In this document: positions 25,301 through 38,792 of the stretch, piece after piece | How the letters are laid out: each line of letters opens with the position of its first letter | How positions within the stretch are numbered: position 1 is the first letter of the stretch | NCBI GenBank assembly: GCA_013398295.1 | Contig: VZSF01009842.1 | Location: forward strand, 310,001-374,000 | Direction of reading: 5' to 3' | Origin: Chionis minor | Lineage: Eukaryota; Chordata; Aves; Charadriiformes; Chionididae | DNA length: 64,000 nt | Position numbers and translations under genes: made by a program | The notes under the pieces: generated by a model | Databases searched by the model: none | Told to the model about the DNA's origin: nothing | The model's input: only the letters and a program-made list of their open reading frames with translations

Positions 25301-26715
25301 ATAGAATCATAGAATTGCTTAGGTTGGAAGGAACCTTTAAGATCATCGAGTCCAACCATTAACCTAACACTGCCAAAACCACCCCTAAGCCATATCCCTA
25401 AACACCATGTCTACCTGTCTTTAAGTACCTCTAGGGATGATGATTCCACCACTTCCCTGATGCTTGATAACCCTTTCTGCGAAGAATTTTTTCCTAATAT
25501 CCAATCTAAACCTCCTCTGGTGTAACTTGAGGCTGTTTCCTCTTGTCCTATCACTTGTTCCTTGGGAGAAGAGACCAAACCCCACCTTGCTACAGACTCC
25601 TCTCAGGTAGTTGTAGAGAGTGATAAGGTCTGTCCTCAGTCTCCTTTTCTCCAGGATAAACAACCCCAGTTCCCTCAGGTGCCCCTCATAAGGCTTGTTC
25701 TCTAGACCCCTCACCAGCTTTGTTGATCTCTTGGACGTGCTTCAGAATCTCAATGTTTTTCTTGTAGTGAGGGGCCCAAAACTGAACACAGTATTCGAGG
25801 TGGGTCTTACCAGTGCCATGTACAGGGGGACAATAACTTCCCTAGTCCTGCTGTCCACACTGTCTCTGATACAAGCCAGAATGCTACTGGCATTCCTTGG
25901 CTACATCAGCACACTGCTGGCTCATGTTCGGCTGGCTATCGACCAATGCGCCCAGGTCCATTTCTGCCGGGCAGCTTTCCAGCCACTCTTCCCCAGCCCT
26001 GTAGTGCTGCATGGGGTTGTTGTGACCCAAGTGCAGGACCTGGCAGTTGGCAAGGCTCAACATGAGTTGAACCTCATACTGCTGGCCTCAGTCCATTGAT
26101 CCAGCCTGTCCAGATCCCTCTGTAGGACCATCCTACCCTCAAGCAGATCAACACTCCTGCCCAACTTGATGTGATCTACAAACTCACTGAGGATGCACTT
26201 GATCCTCTCATCCAGGTCGCTGATCAAGGTATTAAACAGAACTGGTCGCAATACAGAGCCCTGGGGAACACCACTTGTGACCAACTGCCAATTGGATTTA
26301 ACTCCATTCACCACCACTCTTTGGGCCCAGCCATCCAGACAGTTTTTCACCCAGCAAAGCGTACACCTATCCCAGCCATGAGCAGCCAGTTTCTCCAGGA
26401 GAATGCTGTAGGAAACAGGGTCAAAGGCTTTAATAAAGTCCAGGTAGACAACATCCACAGCTTTTCCCTCATCCACTAAGTGGGTCTCCTTGTTCTAGAA
26501 GGAGATCAAGTTAGTCAAGCAGGACCTGCCTTTCATAAACCCATGCGGACTGGGCATGATCACCTGGTTGTTCTGTATGTGCCACATAACGGCACTCAGG
26601 ATGATCTGCTCCATAACCTTCCATGGCACCAAAGTCAGACTGACAGGACTATTATTTCCCAGATCCTGCTTCCTGCCTGGCAGGATCCTTTTCTGCCTGG
26701 CAGCAGCTTGGCCAT
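25301..26715 (-). mobile_element. CR1 LINE, longest copy, with decayed reverse transcriptase
   Basis: The 3' end is at 25301 (atagaatcatagaattgc... in antisense). The - strand then carries ORF2 pieces in shifted frames. 25714-25421 holds [17 protein letters not shown] and [16 protein letters not shown]. 26476-26057 holds [33 protein letters not shown] and, where an intact CR1 has FADD, the altered FVDH. 26839-26495 holds NNSPVSLTLVPWKVMEQ and GFMKGRSCLTNLI. Frame changes between the pieces and the lost catalytic Asp show the copy is dead. It is 5'-truncated near 26715 in the fingers region. Confidence 0.93.
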
Positions 26716-28774
26716 CCTGTCCTGCATTTAAGAGTAGAAGTCTGTGAATAGGATGTGTTGTTTTGGCAGTCCTGAAGCAATAAACTTTAAGGGCTGTGGA
26801 GAGTGTCTTCCCATGGTAAAGGCTAGAGAATATATTCATATGTCCTTAATGCAGGACATAATGTCATGGTTTTGAACACTGTGAGAGTGAGTGATAAGTA
26901 TTTTGCATCTTTTTACTAAACATTGATATCTGAGGCATTTTTCTGACGTCTTATGTTAAGGTACAAAATGCTCATGTCCATCTTATCCTTGCCCTGGGGA
27001 GGAAGTAAGAACAAAAGTAGTCAGCCTACCTTGTTCTGAAGTCTTGAAAATAATGCTGCTGTTCAAATGAAGAACTCCTAGATTTGCACTCCTCTGGTAT
27101 ATGCTGAATGTGTGTACAACAAGCATCTGGAGGTTTTACAGGTATTCAAGATGTGTTCAGCAGAAACCCCTGGTCACTCACCATGGCGGAGGCAACAGCT
27201 TTCAGGGGCTTTCTTGGTCGGTGCAGGAACATCTGCATCTTAGTAGAGCATCATCTGATGCCAGAATTGGTTGGAGTGATTGGGATGGGTGGGTTGTCCT
27301 GTCCCCATTGGTCCTGTAGCCTAAGTCTGTCTGTAGTCCAAACTTACCTTTTTCTTGTAGCTGTTGTCTAAAAAGTATTAACATAGAACAGAGAAATCAC
27401 TGTCAATTGATTTCTTAAATTCCTTTGTATTTCAGAAGTTGCTGCTTAGTATTGAGATTGCACTATTTTACTATTTCAATTTGACTAATGTTAAAAACAG
27501 CTAAGTGGGTAATGTAAAAGTTTAAATGTTAGCTATAGTGAAATCATTAAGAACAAGATTAAAACCTAGATTCCCCTGAAGATATTTATTGTTATTTTGC
27601 TCATGTGAATAATTCTTTTGGCTTTAGTCACATTCTCTTCCGAGGTGACTGCTTTTACGCATGGGATGTCATGATCCTGTAGAAAGTAGTGGCATTAAAA
27701 TCTTTGATTTTGAAATAATGTTGTTTCAGTATTGAAATATTATATTGAAGCTTTAGGCTGTTATAGATAACCATAGTACGTCAACACATTGTTAATATAC
27801 TTTTTCAAATGTAGGGGATCACAAAATTAAAAATCAGAAATGAAAAGTTCCTTGCTGATATTATGTGAATACATGAAACCATTTTTGGTGAGAGAATGTT
27901 TGAAAAAATAGTTTATGCCTGTATTTGTTCCTGAACATGTTTGAATCTTTGAGTGTTCCAGAATAAATGATAAACGTAATCTTATTTGATACCTACAGCA
28001 AAAGCAGTAATAGCTTGGATATTACTTCATGGAGTAGCATACTTTTTTTGTCCCCGTGGATACTAACCTGCTGTTTACCAACTACTGAATTTTCATAGCT
28101 TTTGAAGTGTCAGTGAACTTGGTTTCAGTGTCTTACAAACAGATACGTTCTATACTTAAGTTCAAAAAAAGTTTGGTTTATGCCAAGGGAAGGAGGCACA
28201 TCTGACAGCTTTGCATTGTGTAAATTGCACTCCCTGTTTTTCTCCAGTTGCAGCATGTATGTCCTTTTTTGCCAACTATTTTTTTCATTATGATAATCAG
28301 TTGCTAGTGTTTCCTAATTTATTTTAGAGTTTTAAATGAGCAATTCAAAGGGGATATAGGGACCATGGTTTGGATTAATTCAGTCTGATAAATCAAGGTA
28401 CATACCATCATAGATGTCAAATTGTTCTTCATATTTAGATGGAAAAACTGTTCCTTGAGAAAAACCCAGTTCTATAGTTGTGCTGTTGAACTGAGTTTAT
28501 AGTTTACAACAGAGACTTGTCTCCTTTGTGTATGAAAAGACATGTCATATCTTGTATTGCAGGCTAATGCTGTAGTTTTCTGGCGTCAGGAGCAAAATCT
28601 TCTGTAAAGGCACCTCTTCTGCATGTTCCCTGGCAGAATAGGAGAAGAGGAAGAGTAGGACCAAAGCCCTGAGAGCTGTTCACAGCTGGTCTCGAACTGG
28701 AGGCACCTTTCCCTTTGGAAACTGGTGGTAGCAGTTTGAAGTGGGAAGGATTCCTAGTTAAAGGAGAAGAGTGA

Positions 28775-28848
28775 TGGAATCATTTAGGTTGGAAAAGACC
28801 TTTAAGACTGAGTCCAACCATAACTCTAACACTACCAAGTCCACCACT
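28775..28848 (-). mobile_element. CR1 LINE 3' scrap
   Basis: About 75 nt of antisense CR1 3' end (ggaatcatttaggttggaaaagacctttaagactgagtccaaccata). It is closely similar to the copy at 2665, sharing the 'gactgagtccaaccata' variant, which suggests the same subfamily. Confidence 0.88.
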
Positions 28849-31800
28849 TGAAGGTGGTTTAGAAAAATACCCAGAGGGACAAATTCTAGAAATTAAATAA
28901 CCAACAGAAAAATTCCAATCACCTGCATTTGCTTTGCAGCTGAAATGTGTTGGCACTTGCGTGTGTCACAGCAGAGGAACGGATGGATAGTTCAGGCTGG
29001 ATTAAAAATTTCTTCCAGCTGCTCACCTTAATCTAGCGTTGAGAGGCTGAAACAAGCCTATTTTAATTAATAAAAAAAACTAGCTCCTCTGGTGCCTAGG
29101 GAGGGTGTAAATCACTTAGCAAAAACCATGGCTGTGTCTGCATGAAAAATACACCATCTTTTGAGTTTCTTATTTGATCTGTCTGTGAAATTTCTTGACT
29201 CAATCTGCATCAGGATGTGAACTGAGCAAAAAATGAGTTGAGCAATACAGTTGGCTTTCTGTCTCTAAGCAGTACTGTTTCCTGACCCAGCATTAAAATT
29301 GGAAGGGCAGAGGATGCTGGATTTGACATACCTGTGGTTTCTGTCGTGTGGATGCGTGCAGTTGAGATGCCTCAGCAACTTACCTGTGTTTTTTCAACAC
29401 AGGGAAAGTAAAATAAATAGTAAAATAAATATGTAAAGATTGGGAGTAGTGTTTTTTTGTCCTGTTTACATAGCTGGTGGTCAGTGCCTCTGGATAGTTG
29501 CCTTGCCACCTTTTGGTGGTTTTTACAGGCCGTCTCAAAACGGTACCTCCTGTCCCTTGTGGGTGGGTGTTTTGGATGTCTCTGTCATCAGACATCCTTT
29601 TTTCCCTCACAGTCTTACAGAACTGAATCGATGCTTCTAGCATCTTGCAAATTTAAAATACTTTGGGAAATCACTGTAAGTTACTGGAGGAGAACACGAA
29701 TGCATTTGCATGTACTCCCAGTGTGAGGGTGCCTGCTCCTCTGCTGGTATCGTGCCTGGGACCTGGGGCTGTGTCTTGCTGTGGAGGGGCCAAGGATGGG
29801 GCATCTGTTTTTCTGATCCTGTAATATGGGTCTCTGCCTGGCCATGGGCCTCTTCTCCTCTGGGCTGGAGGAGATGAGCAGGGGGTGGGTCAATGGTTGC
29901 TAAATGGGGCAGGGTGGCAGTGATAGTTGTAGAGTTGGAGTTGCAGGAGCCCCACCACCTGCTCAGACAGGGGGTCTTCATTGCCTTCAAGAAAGATCTT
30001 CATTGCTTAAGGACAGCCCTGAAATCTTTCTCCTTTCTCAAAGATTTTTAGGTCTGTTGACCAATGAAGACCTCAATACTTTAGCTGGATGCACTTCTGA
30101 GGGCATTTTTTCCTAAGGAAGTTTTCAAAGGGCCAGCAGATTACCTGTGAGAGATTAGAGAAGCTGCTTTATACGTGTGAGATGCCATCTGCGTAATGAA
30201 GTTAGTTAGCAGATCTCTTGATTCGATTCTCATTGCCTTGAAACATTTTCAGTTGAACTTTAAAAAGTTAGTATTTTCAGGAAGTCCTAAATGTCCAGCA
30301 TGACATGTTCTTCAAATGGGTTTCAAGTATCCTTTGCTGCCCTGGGAGAAATCATGTTGTGTGTGTCTCTGAACTTTTATAGGTAAATAAACTCACTAGT
30401 CATTTTTAGAAATGAAGCTGTTCAGAAGTCACTTATTTCCATTTGTTTCGATTTTTTTAGTTGTTATTCCAGCCTTGTGATGAAAAAGAACTCTTCTCAG
30501 GCTTGCTTTTGAACTCTTTATTTTACTTCTGTCCATGGCAGGAGGATGAGCCTGTATTAAAATGACAGTTGTGGTTTCATAAGGGAAGCAATGCCAACAA
30601 GGCAACGTGCCCATCTGTCTTTGGGGACCATTTCCTGACATTCACAAGGGACTTGCTTTACTGATTTTTTTTTTATTATTATTTATTTATTTGGTTTTTT
30701 TAAGTAAAAGTGTGGAGATGCTGAGGGGAGGTGCTGAGCTCCTAGAGGAGCCCCTTCTGGCAAGCAAAGTGTTTGCTCCTTGCAAAAGGTGGTGGGGAAA
30801 CAAGTTGACACGTGAACAGTCCCTGAAGTATCCATCTGCTGCCAGGCAGAGCCAGGTAGGACATGTTGGAGATGAGAGGCTTGTTCCTGATTTTTATAAC
30901 CATCTTTACTGATTTAAGGTCTTATGAGTCTCATTTTTTCCTCTGCCAGTGTTTACTGCCCATGGTCCTTCAGCAGTGAAGCTGGCTTCGTCAGCCCATG
31001 CTTGCCAGTGGAGGGAGTTAGTGCTGGACCATGGGTTCTGAGCTGAAGGCTGGCTCACAGGGGCCTTTTTGTCTGCTGAGGTTGGTGTAGGAGCCACAAA
31101 ACCTTGGGGCAGAGCAATCCTCTGCTGAGCAAGCGCCCTCAGAGTCTGCACACGTGGCTTTGCCCACTGCAAAAACCAAGCACAAACACCATGGTATGCC
31201 TGGTTTGAATGAGATTAAAATATAAGTGGATTTTTTAAAAAAAAAAAGGCATTTTTTCCTGGTGTTGAGCAGATGACTGTAATGTCTTGGGAGTAGGCAA
31301 AGGTACTCTGGTGCCAGCGTGGCCATGCTTCGCAGAAGCAGCACCCAGCCCCTCTGGGCAAGCTGCCAGCACCCATCCTGTCTGTACTGCCAGCTGCCAC
31401 TCACCTCCTTCAATATGGACTTGGACTACTGTGGTTTGCCAGCTAGAAAACTAAAAGTTAGAAAATAAACATTTGGATTGTCACTGTAGATATGTTTTTA
31501 AGTAGTACTGTAAAACTGTTTCTTATGCGTTGTGCCTATGGGCTGGTTCTTACTCTGCAGAACTGTCTGCAACTGTCAATATATAAAGACTTTTTGCACT
31601 TAGTGGTAAACTTATGTCAAGTCCCAGGTCTCATGAATTGTGTTTCTTTAGTTTGTTTGAAACTCAGGGAATTACCAACTAGGGTAATATTGCATACAAG
31701 GAATACAATTTCAAAAAACCCCTTGAGGTTATACTAATATAAAAACTTAGTTAAAAATTACTAGCATTAATTTTCAGCTGTTTCAGGATTAATTATAATT

Positions 31801-33395
31801 TTATTTAAAACAATGCTCATATAGAATGAGGACTATAAAAAATAAATTTTTTTAAAAATTTTTTTGGTGATTGTTGCCACAAATACTGGAATTTCACATC
31901 ACACAGTTTATAGCTCATATTCTAAGGGTTTGGAAGAGTTTTTATTGTGGATACGGGGCTACTAGGTTGAATATTGAAGGAAATGGTAAATTATCACGCT
32001 GTAAATACTGTATCCCCATTTGGTGGGCTTGAGTATAGTACATTGAAGCATGGGAAGCTGACTTCAGTTGACACTGCATTGAGCTTTCTAGGCATTTTGA
32101 CTCCTTCGTGCTAAGAGCAGTATATCATTGGCATATTTTTTTGGATTATTGGAAAATGCCACCTTGAAGTGTTGGGAAATGTCTTTGAAATAAACCAAGA
32201 TTGAATTAATATGATCTTCTAGTATATGGACTTTAAATATTGTGTCAGATCCCTTCTTGTCTAACTTGACCAAAACAGTTTGATATATGCATCCATCAGT
32301 TGGTATTGTCCATAGCTGTGCTGTGCATGCTGTATAACTCAAATTTAGTGAACGTGTTTGTAGGGTGCCAGCACCCTCTTGGGGGCAGTGTAACAGCAGA
32401 GAATTTTTGCCTGCTCTGTGCCAATATCAAAATTCCGTACAAGTACAGGTAGTGTCCCCACTGATCAGCTGCTGGACTGTGTGTGCGTTTTTGCAGAGTG
32501 TAGCTACTTGACTGAAATACTCTCTTATTTTGGAAATAGCTTCTGTGATTTGCTGAACCATTTTACAATAGTGTATCTTCATATTGATAGTCATATAAAT
32601 ATTGTTATAACTAGGAGGTTATCTGTAAAAATAAAATCATCTGTTCATGATTGAACAGCAGTGCAGTTCGTGTGTATTTCTGAAAATAAAAGAAAATTTC
32701 TTGCAACATTAGTCCTTCCCGTTATCCTGTATCCTTCTTTCCCTACACCTGCCATTTCTTTCCTGCCCTACTGCTGATAGTTGAGGGATTTTCCAGTTTT
32801 GCAGGCACTTCAGGAGAATGTAAGCTGGTGCCATTAGTATCAGGAAGCCAGTGTATGAAAAGGGGGTTGTAGTGTGAGATGTTGGTTGTATGGATTAAAA
32901 TCAACTACTAAAAATAAAATCTAACATCTAAATTTGAAAAAAAAAAAAATCTAACAAAAGACAACTTTAGAATTGCTTGCCAGATAAATTGGCTGTGATA
33001 ACGCAGAAGTCCAAATAATGGCTTAAAGCTAAAATTGATAAATTTTTTGCTGACCCTTTCTGCTAGAAGATGCAGAGATTGCAATTTGGGTTCTGCTAAA
33101 TGATTACTTGTACCTCGGGGATGTTTCTCCTGTACCCAAGTACTAAACAGCTTCAGTCATGATTTGTTTTAATTTTTTTTTGTTTTTTCTCCAACTAGGA
33201 CAGTCTGGATTTGTTTGTCGCCCTCCCTTTGCTGGGATTACAAGGGAGTTGGCTCTGTGACTGTATATATGCAGTGTATGCCATTTATTCTTACAGAGTC
33301 AGAAATTTGTCTGTTTTAAGGTCAGGAGTTGGCATTTGTAATGCGCTTAGTATTTTTTTCTTGTACAAATTTAACTGTGGTTTTTCTTTTTGCAG

Positions 33396-33432
33396 GTTGC
33401 AGAATCAGCATGTGTGTCTAATAGTTAAAAAG
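33396..33432 (+). other. Possible 37-nt non-coding exon upstream of the start-codon exon
   Basis: A strong pyrimidine tract and acceptor (tttttctttttgcag, ending 33395) precede 37 nt that end AAAAAG before a GTAGGT donor at 33433. The stretch has a stop codon in the frame that would matter for an N-terminal extension, so it would be 5'UTR only. Such pairs arise by chance in long introns, so support is weak without transcripts. Confidence 0.25.
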
Positions 33433-36400
33433 GTAGGTCGACCATATTTGCAAACATATAGCCAGATTGTTTTCTGATTGATGCATTCAGATCATAACTT
33501 GGAGGACATCATTCACCTTAATGCATCAAAGTTATTTAAAACTTTATTTCATATATAACTTTTACTTATGTTTGTACACTAAACCCCTTCGAAGATATTG
33601 GATCAGTACAGTTTGAAAATAGACAAAATATTATTAAGAAATACTGTATTAAGTTGATGTACATGTTAAATAAAATTCCTTACCCTTCTGACTGCAAATT
33701 TGTATCCAATCCATATTAATAAAATAAATGTGCAAAGCTGGTATGTAGGACTTGAGTTTGTTGAGTACTTGAGCTGAGCCTGATAACTGATTGTAGTGGG
33801 AAAGGAGGAAATATTTCCAATTTGTAAGTCTATCTCCTAAAACCAAACATTACCCTATCTTGCATGACTCTTTTTTCTTTTTATAAACTAATGTCAAGAT
33901 CTTTGAGACTTTCTTAAACTCCTTTAAAACTATTTCAGATTTTTCTTCCAATTAGCTATTATTTTCCTTAGGACGCCTGTGTAGCTGCATCTGTTATCTT
34001 TTAAATGATGACAAAAATACTGGTGTCATTTACTGGGACATCTAGACTGCTCAGTTTTCTTCTCTGAAAGGTTATTGCTTTTTCCTTGGAAGCATATCTT
34101 AAATGCATTTCTGATAGTCAAGAGTATTTGAGGAGTCCTTCAGAAATAATGTATGTTAAAAAGTCTATGTTCAGTCCTCAAAGCCAGTAAGTTGGATAGG
34201 TGGTGGTACCTAAAACAAAACTTTGTAATAAATATAGATTACAAAATAGTTTACTGTACAATATGTCTGCAAACATTGTAAGTTATTTCAAATTTGGAGA
34301 TGGGCTGTAGATTTCCTCAGTCAAGGGAGCAAGATATGTAAAATCAATTATTTATGTAGTATAACAGTAGATGGTGCTGTTGGAGCAGATTTAATCACCT
34401 GAGGAGTTGAACTGAAAGCTGAGGCATATAGTATCAGAGATCTTGGAGTTCCTGGTGCACCCAGCAGCTTTGTGTTTTGAGATTAGCTGTGCCGAGCAAA
34501 TGCTCAGGCTGTAATTAGCCTATACAAATTCTAGCGGTTGCTGCTAACTTGTATTCATTCTTGCTGCAGTACAGAAGGCTTGGAGGAAAACTTGCTGTTG
34601 GCCTGTGATGCCATCTTTGTGCTTCAGAAGTATGTGAATTGTGTGTGTGTGGGGAAAAATCCATGTGTGATTACAAAATAAAGTGTGCAACTATTTCTTC
34701 AACAAGTGTATAAAGTAAGCTGATAATAGTGGCTATATCTGTAGGTAAATGATATTTGCAAGGGTGTTTTTGGTGCATGGAGATTTTCATGCAATATATT
34801 AAGAAAAGAAAAAGTAGTATTGAGTTTCTTTGTGTTCTGTGCTCAAACTCTTTTGTCGTCTTTCTTGTTTCCCCAGCAGCTTTCCAACTTAGCTGATTTG
34901 GAGTGAGTCTGGTGGGTACCTAAAGATGTGGTAGTTTATTCCTATGAGTTTTGTGAAGAGTGCTGGGTGAAGCACTTGTTAAGTGCTGTGTCTGGCAGAA
35001 GGGCTGCAGCTTGGCCTCGAGCCTCCTGGTACTAGGCAGCCTAGATAGGAAGGGACTGTAGATGCCAGATCTCCAGGGTCTCCAGGTGGAACTTGCAAAT
35101 ACTTAGCTACAAAACCCTGTCTATCACAAGCCATAAATCCACAGAAGCTTAGTCTGACTTTGCTGTAGTGATCTACATGGTAGAGGAGAGAATTGAGAAG
35201 CTACTGAACTCTTCCATCAACCTTGATGTGTAGTTGCTGGTCTCACTTGAATTGGTTTACCTCTGGGGTTTTGGTGGAGGACACCTTAGTTGTTTAGTGT
35301 TTCTGTGGGTAAGATAGAAGTATTCAAGATGTGTAGGAATGTAACCTATTTCCCCCTGGGAATTGCTTTTTCTTTGGAGAGGAGGAGTCCTTTTTCTCCT
35401 TGATGCCTTTGTGGGCGTTGAATCTGTGAAATACAAGATGTTACAGCATTTACTGCTTCCAAGATACACGTTAAAACTGCATGCCACATTTTTGTTGTGG
35501 TGTGTCACATCTGTCTCCTTGCATTCAGCTTTTAACCTGCTTTGTTCTAATCATGCAGACTTTGCAATATTTTTTTGGATGTTGCATATTGAATCTCACA
35601 CATATTACATATTGCATAATTTTATTTCCTAAAACTGTCATTATTGTGCCAACTGCAAACAAATGCAGTCACAAAGTTTCTCTCCCAAGCCTTTGAACTA
35701 AATCTCTGGCATGTGAGGGCAGATAAATTAATCGTTGAAGACAAAATCACTTTTGAACTTTCAATACCTAATGCAGCAACTCTTCTGTGAGAGGGAAGGA
35801 GAAATACGCGTTGTTATGTACATCTTTCTCACCTGTGGATAGAACAAGGTGGTGAAAGTTTTAGCAGCTGGAAAGAATTATGGTAAAGAGCTCAGTAGTT
35901 TCACAGGCTGCTTTTTTGCTTTTTACAAAGTACGCTGTTTGCTCTAAGGAACAAAATGACTTCCTGTTCCCCTGAGGAGTATTTTTTCCCTTTTTCTCTC
36001 TGTGTATCATAGTGCTTTTCTTTCAAGGCTGTATAGATAACTCACCTTCCTTGTCCTTTCCCTATCATGCGCAACTTAATGTGGATTTAAATGTCAAACT
36101 TGGCCTGAAACTGTTAATTGGTGAGGCGCAGAACTGCTGACTTCAGACTTAAATTAGGTCTGGTCAGATGGGAAGTGCTCTGCCCACATGCAGTTAGTGC
36201 CTGTGCTGACACTGGAACTGTGGGCTTCACTGGAGTTTCCTTGATGTCTGCCTTAATCTTGCCTCAACTGTGTAGACCCATCAGGATGTAGCTTTGCAGA
36301 GCCTGATGTCAGGCTATGATCACTTTTAAAAGAGGCTGTTTCTCACTTCCAGGAAGGGAGAAATATGACTATGTTAATCCAGAGCATGCCTGTGGTCTGT

Positions 36401-37814
36401 GAGCCTAAGCGGGCATGATCTAGTAAAGAAGGGAGGGTTGCTGAAAGTGTAAGAAAATGCCTGACCTCATGTCTGCTGCAAAGCAATATCACACCTTGTG
36501 GCCCCAGGGAAGACTGGTTTGAGGACATTGTGTTAGATGATGATGAGACTCATTTCCTCCTGGGTTTCTTGGTGGTGGTGAACGTGTGACCAAGGCACTG
36601 GTGGCTCATTCCACCATGGCAAGTTCTTCTTTTAAAATTTTGTAAACTGAGCATGAATAGTGCTTCATCCTTAGTGAAGTAGTGTCCATTAACATAGATG
36701 CTAAAGTAGAACTTCAGCTCCTCTGAACTAAGTGGGGAAGTTTGCAGCCCTTAGCACCTAGGCTTCTGCAGAAATAATTTCAATCAACAAGTTAACTCAA
36801 TCTCAGTTTTTCATCACAGACTGGAGGTGGAAAAAGCTGGTACCTAGGATCTGGAAAAGTGGCAGGAGAGGGAGCAGGAGGTGCAGAGGTAGGGCTCCAT
36901 GTTAGCAGGTCAACCCAATCCCAGTGGAGAAATTGGGTGTGTTGGTTTTGGTTAGTGCTGCTAATTTAATTCGCAGTTAGTACTGCTAATTTAAAATGAC
37001 AGTGGTGATGTTTTTCTAAAAATGTCAGCCTGGCTAGTTGCCAAATATGATGGTCCATGTAAGTAATCTACCAGAGTTTTTCCAGATTTGATCCTGTGCT
37101 GTCTTCCAAACAGCCAAGGCCTGATATACTGAGAAATGAAGGTCTGAGAGCAGTTGGAGGTGACTGGTCAGAGAAGTCTCCTCATTCTAGTAACACACTG
37201 AAGAAACCTGTGGAGCTTGCACCTGCAAACATTCCCTGCTGGAAGATGTTTTTTGTCCTGCAAGGTTTAATCTGCAGGCAGGATTAAAGGAGAGCCACAA
37301 CCCCCAGTCTGTGGTGCTGATCCATAGGATGAACATGTGTTTGGTTGGTTGCTCAAAGTGGGGAAACAGGATAAGATTGCTATTCCATAATGTCACATGT
37401 TTTTTGTTTATAATAAGGCTGGAATATGCTACAGGTAATGTTGACATTGCGAAGTCTCTTGGTAAGACTCGGCATACAAAACCTTCGTATGGGAAATGTC
37501 GGACTAAAGCATTGCTCTTTGAGATTTGCATATTTGTGTATTCATGCTGTTCACAAATATATTTTGCACATTTCTAGGCAATGTATGAAGTACATAACTA
37601 CCAACATGAGAAACAATTAAAAAGGATGCTGAAGGCATCTGGATTTCATGCACTAGGATGTATAAATGTTTCCTTGCTTATGTCTCCTTTTTTTCTGAGA
37701 TATGTATAAGGCTGAAGCCACACCAAAGAGCTGCTTTTTTAATAACAAAATAAAAATAAATTTACCTTTCCACACCCAGTAGTGAGGGTATCTTTGATAT
37801 TGTCCTTTTAAGAA

Positions 37815-38356
37815 AACTGCCCTTTAGATATTTATAAGCATTGATGAGATCCCCTCTTGGTATTCTCTTGTCCAGGCTAAACAGACCCAGGTCTCTCAGC
37901 CTTTCCTCATAAGAGAGGTGCTCCAGTGCCTTGATGACCTTTGTAGCCCTCCACTGGACCTTCTCCAGCAGTTCTGTGTCTTTCTTGAATCGGGGCATCC
38001 AGAACGGGACACAGGACTCTAGATGTGGCCTCACCAGGGCAGAGTAGAGGGGGAGGATGACCTCCCTCAGCCTGCTGGCCACCCTCTTTTTAATGCACCC
38101 CAGGACGCCATTGGCCTTCTTGGCCACAAGAGCACGTTGCTGCCTCATGGGCATCCTGTTGTCCACCAGGACTCCCAGGCCCCTCTCTGCAGAGCTGCTT
38201 TCCAGCAGGTCAGCCCCCAACCTGTACTGCTGTGTGGGGTTATTCCTCCCCAGGTGCAGGACCCTACACTTGCCTTTGTTGAATTTCATATGGTTTCTCT
38301 CTGCCCAACTCTCCAGCCTGTCCAGGTCTCGCTGTGTGGTGGCACAGCCATCTCAG
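37815..38356 (-). mobile_element. CR1 LINE fragment truncated at both ends
   Basis: The - strand frame starting at 38289 reads [68 protein letters not shown] and [16 protein letters not shown], then ends near YKYLKG. This is the C-terminal half of CR1 ORF2, still open for 175 codons. The CR1 3'UTR and octamers are missing, so the 3' side was lost or deleted, unlike the other copies. It ends 437 nt before the ADARB1 start-codon exon. Confidence 0.92.
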
Positions 38357-38792
38357 TTTTACAAGGGATCTTGTGTCAGGATTTAACCAAACCAAACAGA
38401 CATTCATCAGTTTGGTGCTGGGTGAAAAACTGCGTCTTCAGTAATTTGACTGCTTAAATTATCTCTGTGGTAACCTGCAGAGTATATTTGACATTATTTT
38501 GTAATAAAAGGTAGAGAGATAAAGTAATTTACATACTCATTCAAATAAAAATTATTGTAATTCATCATACAAAACCTCAAATTCTTGTAAACCTTGTCAA
38601 ATTTGCAGTTCCACAGAATGCACCTTATCTACAGACATAGGCACTTTTGGGGAAATACTTTGTGAAAATTGAGCAAAAACCATGGACAACCTAAAGCAAA
38701 ACCAATGCCCAGGCTGCTTTTTTAAGGGAGATTTAATGCTTTACTTAGTATGTTGGTAGCTGAAAGCTTAAATATCCTACTCTGTTTTCCAG

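Larger units (their letters stand above)
17735..38792 (+). other. Probable 5' intron(s) of ADARB1
   Basis: 21 kb with no coding exon. It holds CR1 copies at 25301-26715, 28775-28848 and 37815-38356, the A-rich tract at 24470, a 25-nt direct duplication at 36951-37000 and the possible small exon at 33396-33432. Otherwise I see nothing. Confidence 0.65.

Noticed and set aside
38583..38591. Possible editing-complementary strand for the auto-editing site (TCTTGTAAA pairs with 45215-45223)
   Set aside because: Only nine perfect base pairs with patchy pairing beyond, and it lies before the start-codon exon rather than in the intron next to the site. A weaker match at about 44386-44396 also failed on the flanks. 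A local folding search of 38868-45268 against 45150-45270 would settle it.
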